A stretch of 64,000 nucleotides of DNA from Pyrrhoderma lamaoense (Eukaryota > Basidiomycota > Agaricomycetes > Hymenochaetales > Hymenochaetaceae): positions 620,001-684,000 of the forward strand of contig NBAZ01000011.1 in NCBI GenBank assembly GCA_002794735.1. The letters are read 5' to 3'. The notes under the pieces are model-generated. The model made no database searches and was not told the DNA's origin. It was given only the letters and a program-made list of their open reading frames with translations. Shown one piece after another: positions 20,898 through 33,511 of the stretch. Numbering within the stretch: the first letter of the stretch is position 1; each line of letters starts with the position of its first letter. Position numbers and translations under genes: made by a program.

Positions 20898-23101
20898 ATG
20901 GCAAGAACGAAGCAGACAGCCAGACGCTCCTGTCTGAGCCAGTCCGCTTTGGCTGCTCTGGGTAAGGCCAGGAAAGCAGCTACGGACGAACAACTCGTTC
21001 GTATTCGCCCGAAAGCTGTTGATGCTCATAAAAAGTCACTTCGTAATCGACCTCGCCCAGAACGTCAGCCCTCACTATCATCATCATTATCATCATCGGA
21101 CACAGCTGTGGATGAGTATCCATTAGTGGGTTATACCAGCTCTGATCCCGACTCCGAAGATGGAAAGAAAGTTATAGCTCGTGTCAGGTCACTTGCTGCT
21201 AGCCCGAAACTAGAAGCATCCGTGACTATTGATGATTATCTAGTCTCACACGAACTTACTGCCTCAGCCTACTGGTCTCGGTACTATCAACATGGTAAGC
21301 TCGAAGACCTAGAGAACGCCGTCCGTCTCGATCGAGAACGAATTGGTCTAAGTGCTAAACACCCGTTCTCGGATAACGGAACAAGCCATGCACAGGTGCA
21401 AATCAACCTAGGGGTCGCATTGCTCGATCTCTATTCACATACTCGTCAAGAGGAGACGCTAGCTGAAGCCGTTACTTTAATGGAAAATGCTGTTTCCTCT
21501 CTGTCACGTACCCCACCTACGCTTAATGAGAAGGGCTCGGATAAGACAAAGGAGCATAGCACTGTACTTTCGCGCGCCATGGCAAACCTAGGCTACGCAT
21601 ACCGTGAACGTGCCCAGAGGAATGGCGATAAAGCGGATCTTGATCGTGCTATCGATATGCAGGAAGAAGCGATGATGCTCGTTCCACAGGATCATCCGGA
21701 ATGGGATACTGAAGTACTCCAGAACAGCCTGGCAAGGAGTCTCATGGCTCGGGGTCAGCCTCGTGATATAGAACAAGCGCTGGATTTGATGAGTGCTCGT
21801 CGCCGGGTATTGGCGGAGAGTGCCGATGAGATACCATTATCACAGAAGGAGGTCTGGAGCTATAGTTATGATCCCGAAGTTGGATTACCGGGTATGTGCC
21901 AAAGAGGTATCTTGTTTTTTCTTGTTGTATCCTTTACTCAATATTATTGTGCAGTTCCGGATTTGAGCAACCTTGTCAGACGATTGACGGCATACCCAAG
22001 TGGATGCGGTGGATACGCCGATATTTTTATGGGAGAATGGAACAGAACTCGAAGGCACAAGCAGAAAGTTGCGATAAAAGTATTGCGCTCGCATGCTATA
22101 GATGTTAAAGATAGCAGCGTCGGCGAACGTGTAAACAAGGTTGGCAAGATATCCTTCCTGTCTTACTCATACTCAAACGCAATAGATGCTTCGGGCAGAA
22201 ATACGGATCTGGCACAAACTAGAGCACCCGAATATTGTTAAATTACTGGGGACGTCGAGAGGTTTTGGACCTTACACATCTATGGTATTGCCCTGGTATG
22301 GGAATGGTTCTTTAGCTTCATTTATAGGAAAGCATAAATCATTGATTTATACGGAGCGGCTGAGATTGGTGAGCTATCCCATACGCTCAATTCTATCCAT
22401 TTCTTATTGATATCTTTTGTAGATCCGTGACGTTGCATCGGGGTTATCGTACTGTAAGTGTTGATGTTTGATCTGGTTACATGGTAGGAACTAACATACT
22501 GAACACAAAATATAGTGCACTCCAACGCGATCATCCACGGGGATCTGACTAGCGTCAGTTTGCAGTTTAACAATTTTGAATACTTGACTAACCAAAATTC
22601 TAGGCCAATATTCTGATTGATGATGATCACGGTGCCTGCCTATCAGACTTCGGTTTATCGGTGCTCGCGAAAGATTTTGAACTTCCGAGTATATCTCGAT
22701 TTACCTCCGGTGTCGGAGGTTCGGTACGCTGGACGGCACCTGAGTTGTACTCGTTCTCAAACAATGCTACTCCACGTCTTTCTTTACATAGTGATGTGTA
22801 TTCCTTCGGTTCTGTCGCGTTGGAGGTATGTTAAAATCATTCATAAATCAATCTACTAGATCTCAAATGATCTCCTCCATAGGTTTTCTCTGGGAAAATC
22901 CCATATCATGAGGTACAAAATGAGCTAGAAGTACTCTTAAGATATGTCGTCCCTGGTATCCTACCTTCGCGACCAACAGGAACGACGGGATTAATCGAAG
23001 ATGCTCATTGGAACTCAATTCTTCAATGTTGGTCAAGGGATCCACTGACAAGACCAGCGAGCAAGGTCTTGGGTGCAATGTTTGAGCCTGTTGAAATGTG
23101 A
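20898..23101 (+). CDS. TPR-protein kinase (TKL-like) with histone H3-tail-like N-terminus
   Basis: A 623-residue protein in seven exons. The first exon (20898-21891) codes MARTKQTARRSCLSQSA: after Met removal the first eight residues ARTKQTAR equal the histone H3 tail, including the K4 context. A basic, Ser-rich linker follows, then TPR-like helical repeats (residues about 115-320: LENAVRLDRERIGL, LGVALLDLYSHTRQEETLAEA, ANLGYAYRERAQRNGDKADLDRAI, NSLARSLMARGQPRDIEQAL). The kinase domain runs from about 338 to 620: Gly loop GCGGYADIFMG, catalytic K373 in VAIK, IRIWHKLEHPNIVKLLG, catalytic loop HGDLTSANILI (HGD replaces HRD, D474), DFG at 492-494, RWTAPE and SDVYSFG. HGDL-type kinases of this kind are expanded in Agaricomycetes. 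A complete catalytic set suggests activity. The H3 mimicry could recruit or bait H3K4 readers or methyltransferases; this is inference. Confidence 0.85.
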
Positions 23102-23669
23102 TACTTGTAAGAAAAAAATATGGAATGGTCCCAGAGGAACTGGTGTTGTGTATCGTCTAAGGATGTAATATTATTATACTATAACAAAAAATTGTAATAT
23201 TACGCATTCTCTCATTGGTTAATGTGTTTTATCTTACAGATGTTGACGACGTTTTACGTAATGGTCTGCTATGCTTATCCAATGCGGATGGAGTCATAAT
23301 GGAATCTTTAATAAAGTCTTTTAGGATGGCTCGCTGAAGCGGAGGACCAGGGGGGTATCGGCAGAGGCCGGCATCTGCGTTTGGCATGATCTTAGCACTG
23401 GTAAGACGATCGTCAATGGGTGGCGATCCGATAATTGTACCATATTAGGATGTTCAACCGTGCTGCTGGTACGAGTACTTACCCACGCGAGCGCATCACC
23501 CTTTATCTACGGTCTATTAATGTCTTGATTTCCATGTGCATTTTTTGTGGCACAAAACTAGAAATATATATAATCTACTTTACCATCCCTTTCTTCAAAC
23601 GATAATTGCATTTTACCCTCACAGAAAAGAGAGTTTAAGTTAATCCCTTAAAATTCTCTGGAACGGGAC
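23102..23669. other. Intergenic region, promoter of ABC transporter
   Basis: About 570 bases. A TATA-like AAATATATATAA block lies near 23561-23575, roughly 100 bases upstream of the next ATG. A G-rich patch (near 23340-23370) stands out from the AT-rich surroundings. Nothing else recognised. Confidence 0.4.
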
Positions 23670-26600
23670 ATGCTAACTCCAGAGGCTGGGAAGTTGCTTT
23701 ATATTCCACCATTACTCTCGGCAGTTTCTTTCGCCTACATCTCCTGTGTCCTTTTTTATCGCTATTTTTTCATAGCCAAGCCAAAAGACCAAGTGCAGTG
23801 TTTAACACTTCTTAGGAACCTTCATGACCTATTGAAGGAGGTGGATGGCTTAGCTATACTATCGTTCAGGTGCTTGAGACTTGCATGCACACTGGTATTA
23901 CTTTCGTTGGAATTGTACAGATGGAATGGAGGTCAAACCTCTGAAGCATGCATCTATCAGATACTTTTCTGGGTGAGTTCTATTCGCATAGTCATTTTTG
24001 ATAATAAAATCCTGAACTCTTGCGTTTATTCTTGAATGCAGTTCTACGCTTCAGTCTTGTCAATGTTGACCACTTTCTCCCCTGTACCTTGGAGAGACAT
24101 TATTTCGAGACAGTTGGCTATTCTTCTTTTCTCAGAGTTTGTCGTCTTTTTCGTTCTTGATGTATGGCCATATGCGACACTCTATCTGGAACCTTTCGAC
24201 CCCCTTTCTAATCCATTAACATGGGTCAGACTGTCTTTAATTACTCTTGGTGGTCTGGTGATCCCACTTGTGATGCCACGACCTTTTCGGGCAACAGCTG
24301 TCAATGACCGACCTAGCGCCCAGAAAACCGCAAGTTTGCTATCTCGTTATAGCTATAGCTATCTGGATCCAATAGTATACCATGCATTCCGGGTTCCAGA
24401 TATTAAAATTGAGGATATGCCACAGATACCAGGTGAGGGAAGAATAGAGGTCCTTGCTAAGCGTGCCTTGGACGCTCTCGACCCGGTAAAAGTTGGGAAG
24501 AGACATATGTTCTGGGGTACTTGGGAAACTTGGAGGAAGGACTACATTGGTGTTCTAGTCTGGCTTGGAGTACAGGCTTTGACTGAGTTTATAGGACCAT
24601 TTGGCACTCAGAACCTATTAAAGTACACTTTATATTACATTTCTCCGGGTTAGAGATATCTGATGGCTCTGTAGGTATTTAGAATCTGGTGCCCATCCAT
24701 TTAATCTGAAGCCGTGGATATGGATTGTGGTTCTTACTGCTGGCCCGGTCATAGCTGGTTGTTGCTCTACTCAATACTTGTTCATAGGTGTACGTTTATT
24801 ACACTCCTTTATTGTGCGCATTTGTTGAAGGTGTTATATTAGACCCGAATCTTCGTAGAGCAGCAAAGTGTTCTATCCTATGTCATTTTCCATCACGCTC
24901 TCCGAATTCGGATGAAGAGTACCATTGAAGCAGAGGAAGACAAGACAAAGAAGGCTGAGCCATCCAGAGAGCCATCTACGACAACTCAGTCGTCAGCCTC
25001 AACTACTGATGTGTCGGAATCTGAGGTATCAGACACAGAGTCAACAGCCGTTGATGACTCGTCAGAAGAGACCATAGTAGCTGAAAAGAGTAACAAGCCA
25101 AAGGCTGATCACCTTCTAGGAAAGATAAACAACTTGTTAACGACCGACCTGAACGCAATATCGAACTCGTATAATAATCTAACACTGAGTATGGTCAACA
25201 GCAACTTGTAGGGAAATAACTTTAATGATAGTCCTCTTCCTTAGGTGCCACAGTTATACAGTTTATCTTATCGATCTATTATCTGTACATCCTGGTTGGT
25301 TGGAGGTAATTGGGTTTAACTTGGTTTTGCACTCTTCGCTGACATCTTTATTTTTAGTTCTCTCGTTGGCTTGACCGTGATGATCATCTTATCCCCTGCC
25401 CCCGCTTTTATGGGTAAACAAATGGTAAAGATACAACAAGTGAAAATGAAATTTGTACGCCTTTCCTTTCTTTTTTTAAACCTCAGCTATTCATCGTTTG
25501 TAATACTAGACCGACAAGCGAGTTCAGGCGGTGACAGAAGGTAAGAGTCATTTCACACCTCGCCTTATAATCTAATGTTTTATATCACTAATAATACGTA
25601 TTAGCGCTGGGAATTCTGAGAATGATCAAGCTCTTTGGCTGGGAACCTTATATGATGAAGCAGCTTGCTCAAAGGCGTGGTGAAGAGTTGCGAGAATTGA
25701 AAAAATTCAGGATTTTCCAAGCTTTACTCAACGTCTCGAACTCCTTGATCCCTTTACTCGGAAAAATCAGTGTCATTTCTGTATATGTGAGTAATTCCGT
25801 GGTGATGTTGTTATTATCCGTAATGATATATGAATTTGATGTTCGGTATCTGTAGACCCTTGTTTCTAAGGGTGACTTGGAGGCGTCCAGAATATTTACT
25901 GCACTCATGGTACGTGGTTTTTCTGGCTATCATATCTTATTCCTGAGACCAATGGTTTCATTTAACATATCATAGATTTTCTCCATGATGGAAGAGCAGT
26001 TGTTCGGGATTATGTATGCAATCCCGGGTTTTTTGAGGGGTAAGGACTTTGGAAATAAAATAAAATTAGCAACTATATTAACTAAGACCTGCTAAAGCCA
26101 AGGTTTCGTTTGATCGGTTCACTGAATTTTTAAATACGGTTGGCTTCTCTTGATTGATCTGACTTATATCTAGTACTGTACTAACTCAAAGAGAATTTCT
26201 ATTTGTTTCCTTGCAGACGGAACTCATCAGTGAAGGGAACTCTTCGGAGACTTTCAAATGTCCTGAAGAACATGCTCGTAGTATAGGCTTCAAATCGTGT
26301 TCCTTCTCATGGGAAGCTTTCGATGACAGTCTAGAAGGGAATGGCAAATCGCCAGAAAGAAGTCGGCGGTCCAAATCTCGAAAGAAATTCTGTCTACGTA
26401 TAGATGATCAGCTTCTCTTCAAACGGGATCATATCAACATCATTGTTGGTCCAACTGCGTCTGGAAAGGTATTTTACATAGATGAATGAATGAAGGCATA
26501 TGTGATTCTCATTAGACATTATCTAGACATCTATTCTTATGGCTCTTCTCGGAGAGATGTACTATAAACCTCATGGTCCTGATTCTTGGTACAACCTGCC

Positions 26601-29600
26601 CCGGGAAGAGGGGATTGCATATGCACCTCAAGAGAGCTGGGTACTGAATAGGACTATTAAGGTATAGTTTGTCCGAGTCGGAAATCGTCAGAATAATCAT
26701 GACAAACACAAATTCATATAGGATAATATCATTTTCGGAGAGCCATTCAATGAAGATCGTTACAAAAAAGGTAATGGTTCCTTCATGATGCAATAAAGTA
26801 GATTTAACTCATCACCATATGATGCAGTTCTCTATCAGTGTGCATTGGAGAAAGACTTGGACTTATGGGAAGCTAGAGATCTTACCGAAGTTGGAGAAAA
26901 AGGTCTTACCTTAAGGTTTGAACATCATCATACCGTAAACAAAGTCATACAACTAACGAACAATTCTTTGATTAGTGGTGGCCAAAAGGTCAGATTCATC
27001 TCTAACAACGTTGAGCTATGTGTTGATAATTTTTATTAAGGCACGAGTTACTTTAGCGCGCGCACTGTACTCATCATCATCTATCATTCTCCTTGACGAT
27101 GTTTTAGCTGCGCTTGACGTTCATACTTCAAAATGGATTATCGATAAAGCTCTTTCTGGAGAGCTTGTGAAAGGGCGTACAGTGATCCTTGTCACACACA
27201 ATATTGCATTGGCAGCGCCGATTGCTGCTTATGTCGTTGTTCTCAGCAGGAATGGTTCAATCTCAGCCCAGGGCTCTGTTTCTGATGTACTTCAGACAGT
27301 CACGTCTCTCCGTACACAAATGGAGAAAGAAATAGAAGAAGAGACCGAGAACATTGAGCTTGAGATAGAAGAAAATGGTAAAGACAAGGAGGAAACCAAA
27401 ACTGACACTGTTGATGCAAAGAAGTCGACAGGAAAGCTTGTTCTAGAAGAGGAGAAAGCTATGGGCCGCGTTGAACTGAAAGCAATAATGTTATACGTTA
27501 GCAGTGTTGGGGGCTCTTTAATTTGGGCCGTGATTTTAGGCTCTAGATTGGCAGAACAAACTTTCCAGTTAATGCAAAGTTGGTTTGTCGGATATTGGTC
27601 AAATCAGTATGCAACTCATCCGGCCTCTGAGATCCCGGTGGTCAGGTCAGTTGTACCAATGGAAACTCGATTATATATGTTCCAACCGTAATTCTAGATA
27701 TGTCATCCTGTTTGCACTTGCAAGCATCGCAAGTTGCTCCACTGACTTTGGCGCTTCGTTGTTCTGGGTGTACAAAACAAATCGAGCATCAAAAATTATT
27801 CATGATCAATTGATAAAAAGTGTTTTTACATCCACCTTCAGGTCTGTCATATACTTCTATCCTCTGTCTATTTTCTTACTGTCTCTCATAGATGGCTAGA
27901 TATAACACCCGTGGGGAGAATTACTACAAGGTTTGAATTAGTTTATTCTCCTTTTCAGCTCGTAGCTCATGGTGCTGACACGTTCATGGAAGATGTACAC
28001 AGGATATGAATACTATCGATGACCAACTCTCTTTGTTTGCAAGGATGTTCATATCAATTACAATTAATCTCATATGCCTCTTCTTCTCTTCGGTTGTCAT
28101 GGCTGGTTGGTATGCTTTAATATCGGGTCTCACTGTCTTTATACTCGGTGGAACTTTGGGCAGAATATACCTAAAGTGTCAGATCAGTACTAGAAGAGAA
28201 ATGAGGTGTGTACTTCTTTCTGAATAGTAATACATGGTTCATGAACATGGTTCTAGTAATGCTAAAGCCCCTGTAATGACACTCGTCGGAACAGCCTTGG
28301 CGGGGCTCTGTAAGTACTACTCACCGTACGGGTTGACCTATCTAATTCTCGATAACTAGCTACAATACGAGCATATGGAGCGCAAACTGCTTTCAGTGAC
28401 GAACTAAAGGAGAAAATCGATATCCTATCACGCTCATCTTACTGCTTCTACGACATCAATCGTTGGGTCTCGATTCGTATGGATACCCTAGGATCTATTT
28501 TCTCTTGTATTGTCGCTTCCTACCTTGTGTTTAGTGGGAAATTGGAAGCAGGTTTTGCTGGGTTTACTATTTCTGTCGTATTATCCTTTTCCCGTATGAT
28601 CTTATATTGGATACGCATCTATAACTTGCTAGAGATTCAGGGTATGTTTGAACTTATTAATGCCGTGTGCAAACACTTAAAATCTTTCCTTCTTAGCTAA
28701 TAGGTAAGTTACTACGAAAGTTACTCCTTAAGCGCGTTGTTTTTAACTGATCTTACCTACACCTGAAGTCTTGAAAGAATGCTTGATTTCATGCGGATCG
28801 ATCATGAGCCAGAGGCCACTGAAAATGGAAAACCCCCAGCATACTGGCCTTCTAGCGGCGATCTTAGGGCTGAGAAGCTTAGCGCAAGATATTCTGACGG
28901 TAAGCGATTTTGATTCTATAGATTATAACCGAATCCTAGGTAGCTGATTTTCATCGTTAGATTCACCTGAAATTTTACGTGAACTCGACTTCCATATTAA
29001 ATCCGGTGAAAGAGTGGGAGTTGGTAGGTATAGTACATATATCTCGTATTTCAGCCGGTTAATTAGCATTATATTTTTTATCTTCTAGTCGGAAGAACTG
29101 GTGCAGGTCTGTATTTTCTATTACAATTATTCACTCGGCCTTGTTGCTTACGTAAATTATATTTCATTTTAGGCAAGTCTAGTATTGCCTTGGCGTTGCT
29201 GCGTGCTATCAAAACCACCGGAAAGGTGTACTATGATGGGATTGCGACAGATGAGATCAATTTGGATGCCTTGAGAACAAATATTACTCTGATACCGCAG
29301 CAGCCCGAATTGATCCATGGAAGTCTCCGGGAAAACCTGGATCCCCTTCAACTTCATGATGATGCGACTTTGTATGATGCATTAAACAGCTCAGGTTTTT
29401 ACAGTATCAAAGAACTAGAGACAAAGAAGGGTGAATCTAGTGCTTCTACATCACATGCTGCACATGACGCACCTGCAGAAGGCAGTACTGAACATAGAAA
29501 TGAACATGAGCACGAATCTAAAGTCGACCTCGATACAATGGTAGAAAGTGGAGGCACGAACTTCTCCCTTGGACAGCGGCAAATAATCGCACTCGCTCGG

Positions 29601-30029
29601 GCTATAGTGAGAAGGAGTAAACTCATCATCTTGGACGAAGCTACGGCGGCCATAGGTAAGCAACGGATTTGATGAATAATGTATGTTACTTAACTCCATT
29701 TCCTCTCTAGATTACGATACAGACGCGGCTATACAGAAGACACTGCGTTCGGAGTTCAGTAAAGACACGACACTTATTACAATAGCCCATCGCCTACAAA
29801 CCATTATTGATTATGACAAGATTGTGAGAGCACTTTTAATTGTGAATGTCTATCCGGAGGCCTAATAATTCTATAGATGGTTCTAGATGCGGGCCAAATT
29901 GTAGAATTTGATCAGCCAGCGCGACTTCTTGAAAATGAGAATGGACATTTCCGTGCACTAATTGACGGCAGCGAAGAACGAGAATTACTGCGAGGAATGG
30001 CTGCTGAAGCAAAGAAAGTCGTAGTGTAG
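23670..30029 (+). CDS. ABCC (MRP/YCF1-like) ABC transporter, full length
   Basis: Full-size ABC exporter with TMD-NBD-TMD-NBD order, over many short introns. An N-terminal hydrophobic extension ([16 protein letters not shown]...) precedes TMD1 with [20 protein letters not shown], typical of ABCC proteins. NBD1: Walker [19 protein letters not shown] (split by an intron after GK), Q-loop [12 protein letters not shown], signature [17 protein letters not shown], Walker [13 protein letters not shown], and the H-loop VTHN. TMD2 follows a Lys/Glu-rich linker. NBD2: Walker [20 protein letters not shown]-loop [18 protein letters not shown], signature [19 protein letters not shown], Walker [14 protein letters not shown]-loop IAHRL, and tail [15 protein letters not shown]. 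As in many ABCC proteins, NBD1 has D after Walker B (degenerate) and NBD2 has the catalytic E. An acidic, Ser-rich insert (about 24910-25120) sits in TMD1. It probably exports conjugates or xenobiotics. No frame break found. Confidence 0.88.
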
Positions 30030-30540
30030 GCCTTCGATGGTGTAGTATTATCTACTCTCTTCCATATGCGCATACATATTTCTAGATTACTGCTCAAAAG
30101 CTAAACTTTATACTGATAAGACACAAGAAAATATATCACCGATTTTCCCTTCGTTTGCGCCTCGACTCACTGTTGGAGTACTTGTAAAGTAATATTCGCT
30201 TAATGGACTGAATCACCCTTAAAACTTCCTGCCAAGACCTTCGGGAAAACACTATGAAAGATTCCACCAATCAAATACAGGGTATAAGTCAGATGCACAT
30301 GATCGACATGGAGGTTATTTTGTTCCCGGCACCCGAGTTCTTCAATGCTGAGGCATGTTTTGTTTCGCGAACTGCGGAATTGAGGACGTCTTGGTAGCAG
30401 ACTGAAAACGGCGGCCGGTACTGGACATGTTTGAAGACTCGTTCTACTTCTGAGAGAATATAAAAGAGACAGAAACATCATGTTTTCTTACAGACAAAAA
30501 CACAGACATAAGAAAAGCTCACCACTGCCTAGGACTCATC
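30030..30540. other. Intergenic region with promoter of the intradiol dioxygenase
   Basis: About 510 bases between two plus-strand genes. It contains the TATA element listed separately. A short minus-strand frame (30200-30481) is not supported as a gene. Confidence 0.4.
30459..30466 (+). promoter_or_regulatory. TATA box of the intradiol dioxygenase gene
   Basis: TATAAAAG, 75 bases before the ATG at 30541. The spacing and perfect match to the consensus fit a core promoter of an inducible secreted-enzyme gene. Confidence 0.6.
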
Positions 30541-32116
30541 ATGGTCAAGAACGTAGCCCTCTTTTCACTGGCTTTAGCATTTATCGCTCAGGTCACTGGT
30601 AAGTGTGTAGTGTGACTAGCCATAGCTACACGCTGATTCTAGCATCATCAGCTCATGGTGCACCTCCCACTGGTATCGAAATGCTTCGGCGCCGTGAATA
30701 CAACGCTCTTGTCGGCCGTTCTCTCCAAAAACGTTGCGGTGACGTCATCCAGAAACATAAAGCTAGACGCATGGCAAAACGGAGTTTGTCTGGCTACGAA
30801 ACATTTACGAAGCGTGACAGCAACGATTCGGTGTGTATCCTAACCCCGAGGTTACCCAAGGTCCATACCATATCCTTGGGGAACTTGTGAGACAGAATAT
30901 CACCCAAGATCAAGGCAAGTCTTAATCACCGGTTGACAGTTGGCCGAAAAATACTTAGATACTGTTTATAGTGGGCATCCCGTTCGAGGTTGACGTCGAC
31001 TTCATTGATATCTCCACTTGCGGCCAGTTTCCGTAAGTTTCGAACGATTTCTGATATATTATACGGATAACTGAGATTTTCAAATTATGCAGAAAGTTTG
31101 GGTTGATAGCTGGTCTTGCAATGCTACCGGTGTATAGTCAGTTTGCCTCATTCCTTCATGTTTATGAGTTACTTACTTTTCAAAAGCTCTGGTTATGAAC
31201 AGGCTAGCAGTGAAGCTAATACGGGATCGGGCAGCAGTACTCCTGATATGAGCATGAGTGACGTCCCGAGTGGGTCTATGGGGGGTACACAACCCACTGG
31301 CACTGACAGTGGATCATCGTCTCAAGAAAGCGGAGCATATGCTGGTGCTGATAGTCCCGACTCTTCTATCGCTGGAACTGGTCCGGGTGATAATGATGTA
31401 GGCTTAAGCTTGATTCTTAGTGTCAAAAGCCATGTATATCTGACTCTTCTGTCATTCATAAGAACTTCCTTCGTGGCACTTGGCAGGCAGATGATGATGG
31501 CCATTTAACTATGTACTCGATTGTCCCGGGATGGTACTCTGGCCGTGCTGTCCATTTCCATATTAAAGTTTATACTGAAGACAACGGCTCTATTGCCGAT
31601 AACGGGACTTTCATTGCGGGGAGTGCGGTTCAGTCAGTGGTACCTTCTATTTAGGACTTCTTTCTCTTTTGCTGATCCCCTTCCTTTCGCAGTACTGGGC
31701 AATTCTTCTTCGAAGATGAATTTATGGAGAAGGTTGGAAATGTTACGCCCTATAGTACCAACACTATAGAACGATTATCAAATGACGATGATCAGTGGTA
31801 TGCTTACCAAAATGTGTGTTGTTTTTTCTATTGCCTTTTTTATTGTGAACTGAGTATGTGTGGTAACGAAGGCTGAGGGATACTCCGCTACTTTGGATAT
31901 TGCTTATGTTGATGAAAGCGACATCACCGCCGGTGTTATTGGGTCTATAACAGTTGGATTGAACTTGTTCGTGTTTATTTCTTGATTTATCCGTTTGGTA
32001 ACTAATATCTATCCTATAGAACTTACGAAAGTCCTGAAATCGCCAATTACTGGTGGTCTGGAAGTAGCGCGATTGCTTCATCCACTTCAGCATCTGAGGC
32101 ATCTACAACCGCTTAG
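30541..32116 (+). CDS. Secreted intradiol ring-cleavage dioxygenase family protein
   Basis: Fungal extracellular protein of the intradiol dioxygenase superfamily, non-haem Fe(III) enzymes that open catechol-type aromatic rings; secreted members are linked to breakdown of lignin-derived phenols. Exon 1 codes a signal peptide (MVKNVALFSLALAFIAQVT). Then come a propeptide-like part with KR sites, EVTQGPYHILGELVRQNIT, GIPFEVDVDFIDISTCGQFP, VDSWSCNATGVYSGYEQ, a Ser/Gly-rich insert (31200-31400), FLRGTWQADDDGHLTMYSIV, the iron-ligand segment GRAVHFHIKVY, AVHTGQFFFEDEF, and YESPEIANYWW. A GC-AG intron follows QDQ. Two one-base frame breaks are needed: at CCCC 30844-30847 (just before EVTQGPY) and at the splice edge near 31032 (after GQFP). 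Both fit the window-wide homopolymer pattern, but real decay cannot be excluded. Confidence 0.82.
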
Positions 32117-33511
32117 AACAACATGCTCATGATAAGGTAGCGAATACACTTAATGTAGATTAGAGATAACGATCCTTCGGCTTAATGTAAAGAAACGACT
32201 TTTGTAATTTATAAGGGAAATCAAAGAATATACCTGTTCCTTTAAGTATTTTCCGCCTTTAGATACGAAGTTCATTAGAATCTAAAACTGAAATGTAAAG
32301 GAGGTTTATATGATGATAAAAGACATCGAAAAACTCCGAAATAGCATCGCTCATATCCTTATGTAATCACTTTTTCTGGCTACATCCGTTAGCATCACAG
32401 ATATTGGATACACATCAAGTTACTCCTCAACAACGACATATGGAACATGCTCTAATTTACCATTCGACTATCTCATTCATTCTATATAATATTAAATGGA
32501 AGACTGGAAGATCAAAATATACTAATGCTATAAGCGATCACTACACTCACTGAACAGAATCTCCGCCTGGCCAATCTACGGAATAGTCATTCAAGGAATC
32601 TGTATCCTTATTTCAATAATCCAATACGCCGCAAACGGACAGACGAACTTGAATATCGGTAGAATTATCACTCCGACTCAAAGAAGAAGGTGAAGATCCC
32701 AAGATATTCTTTACATACTTGCTCCACTCACTTAGATGCGAAATTTTCGGGTTGGCTTCTTATGACTTTACGCGAGATAGAATTTGACATCCGCGAGCCT
32801 CTCTCTTCCCCTCAAAGGCCTACCTCAATCGAAAGAAATCGTTTCCTTCCGATTAAACAATGATCCAGCCCTCCGATCGACATCTCGCGTTCTGATCATC
32901 CCCTGTTTAACATCCCTCATCAATCATTTTCTTTGGAGGTTAATCTTAATCTCTTCGGGAGGGTCTATCCCCGACACAGTCGAGCCTCTTAATCTTCCAT
33001 CAGTACTACATAGACCTGAATCAGCACAACTACTTCTGTATTGGAAAGGCGGAGCGACAGCACACATTGAATATGCCAAATATCTTACTTTACGTTAGAT
33101 TTGCGCCTCTGTCGTATCCCAAAAATATCGTGGTTCTCACACGCTCTTCATCAGTACCATGTTATGGATGCATACTCCAATGAAAAGCTGCACCTTGAAA
33201 AGATATGTACCTTTGACTGGTGCAATAGATATAAAAATTTGAAATAGATCTGAAACCATAAGTGATAGCAGGTTCTAGTCCACGGAAGATACTATTGCGC
33301 GCTCTGGTATTGACAGCTGTTAGAAATTGAGCATAATATCACCTCTTGCGGAATATCTGAATGAATAGGTGGTCTATAGCTACGGAGACAGTATCATTAC
33401 AGTTGAACTTGAAGATTGGTATAAAGCTATAGACTACCATCTTCATACCCCCCAACTCACTGCCATCACTCAAGTCCAACCCCCAGTACCCCCTCTCATC
33501 TTTTAAGTAAT
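32117..33511. other. Long intergenic region, no gene recognised
   Basis: About 1.4 kb. It contains a 104-codon plus-strand frame at 32784-33098 (MTSASLSLPLKGLPQSKEIV...) that I do not recognise; it has no convincing exon partners and its C-rich start resembles an exon fragment. It could be an eroded gene copy. The last part should be the promoter of the next gene. Confidence 0.35.

Noticed and set aside
20898..20960. Histone H3 gene
   Set aside because: Only the first eight residues after Met match H3; no histone fold follows, and the exon continues in frame into TPR repeats and a kinase.
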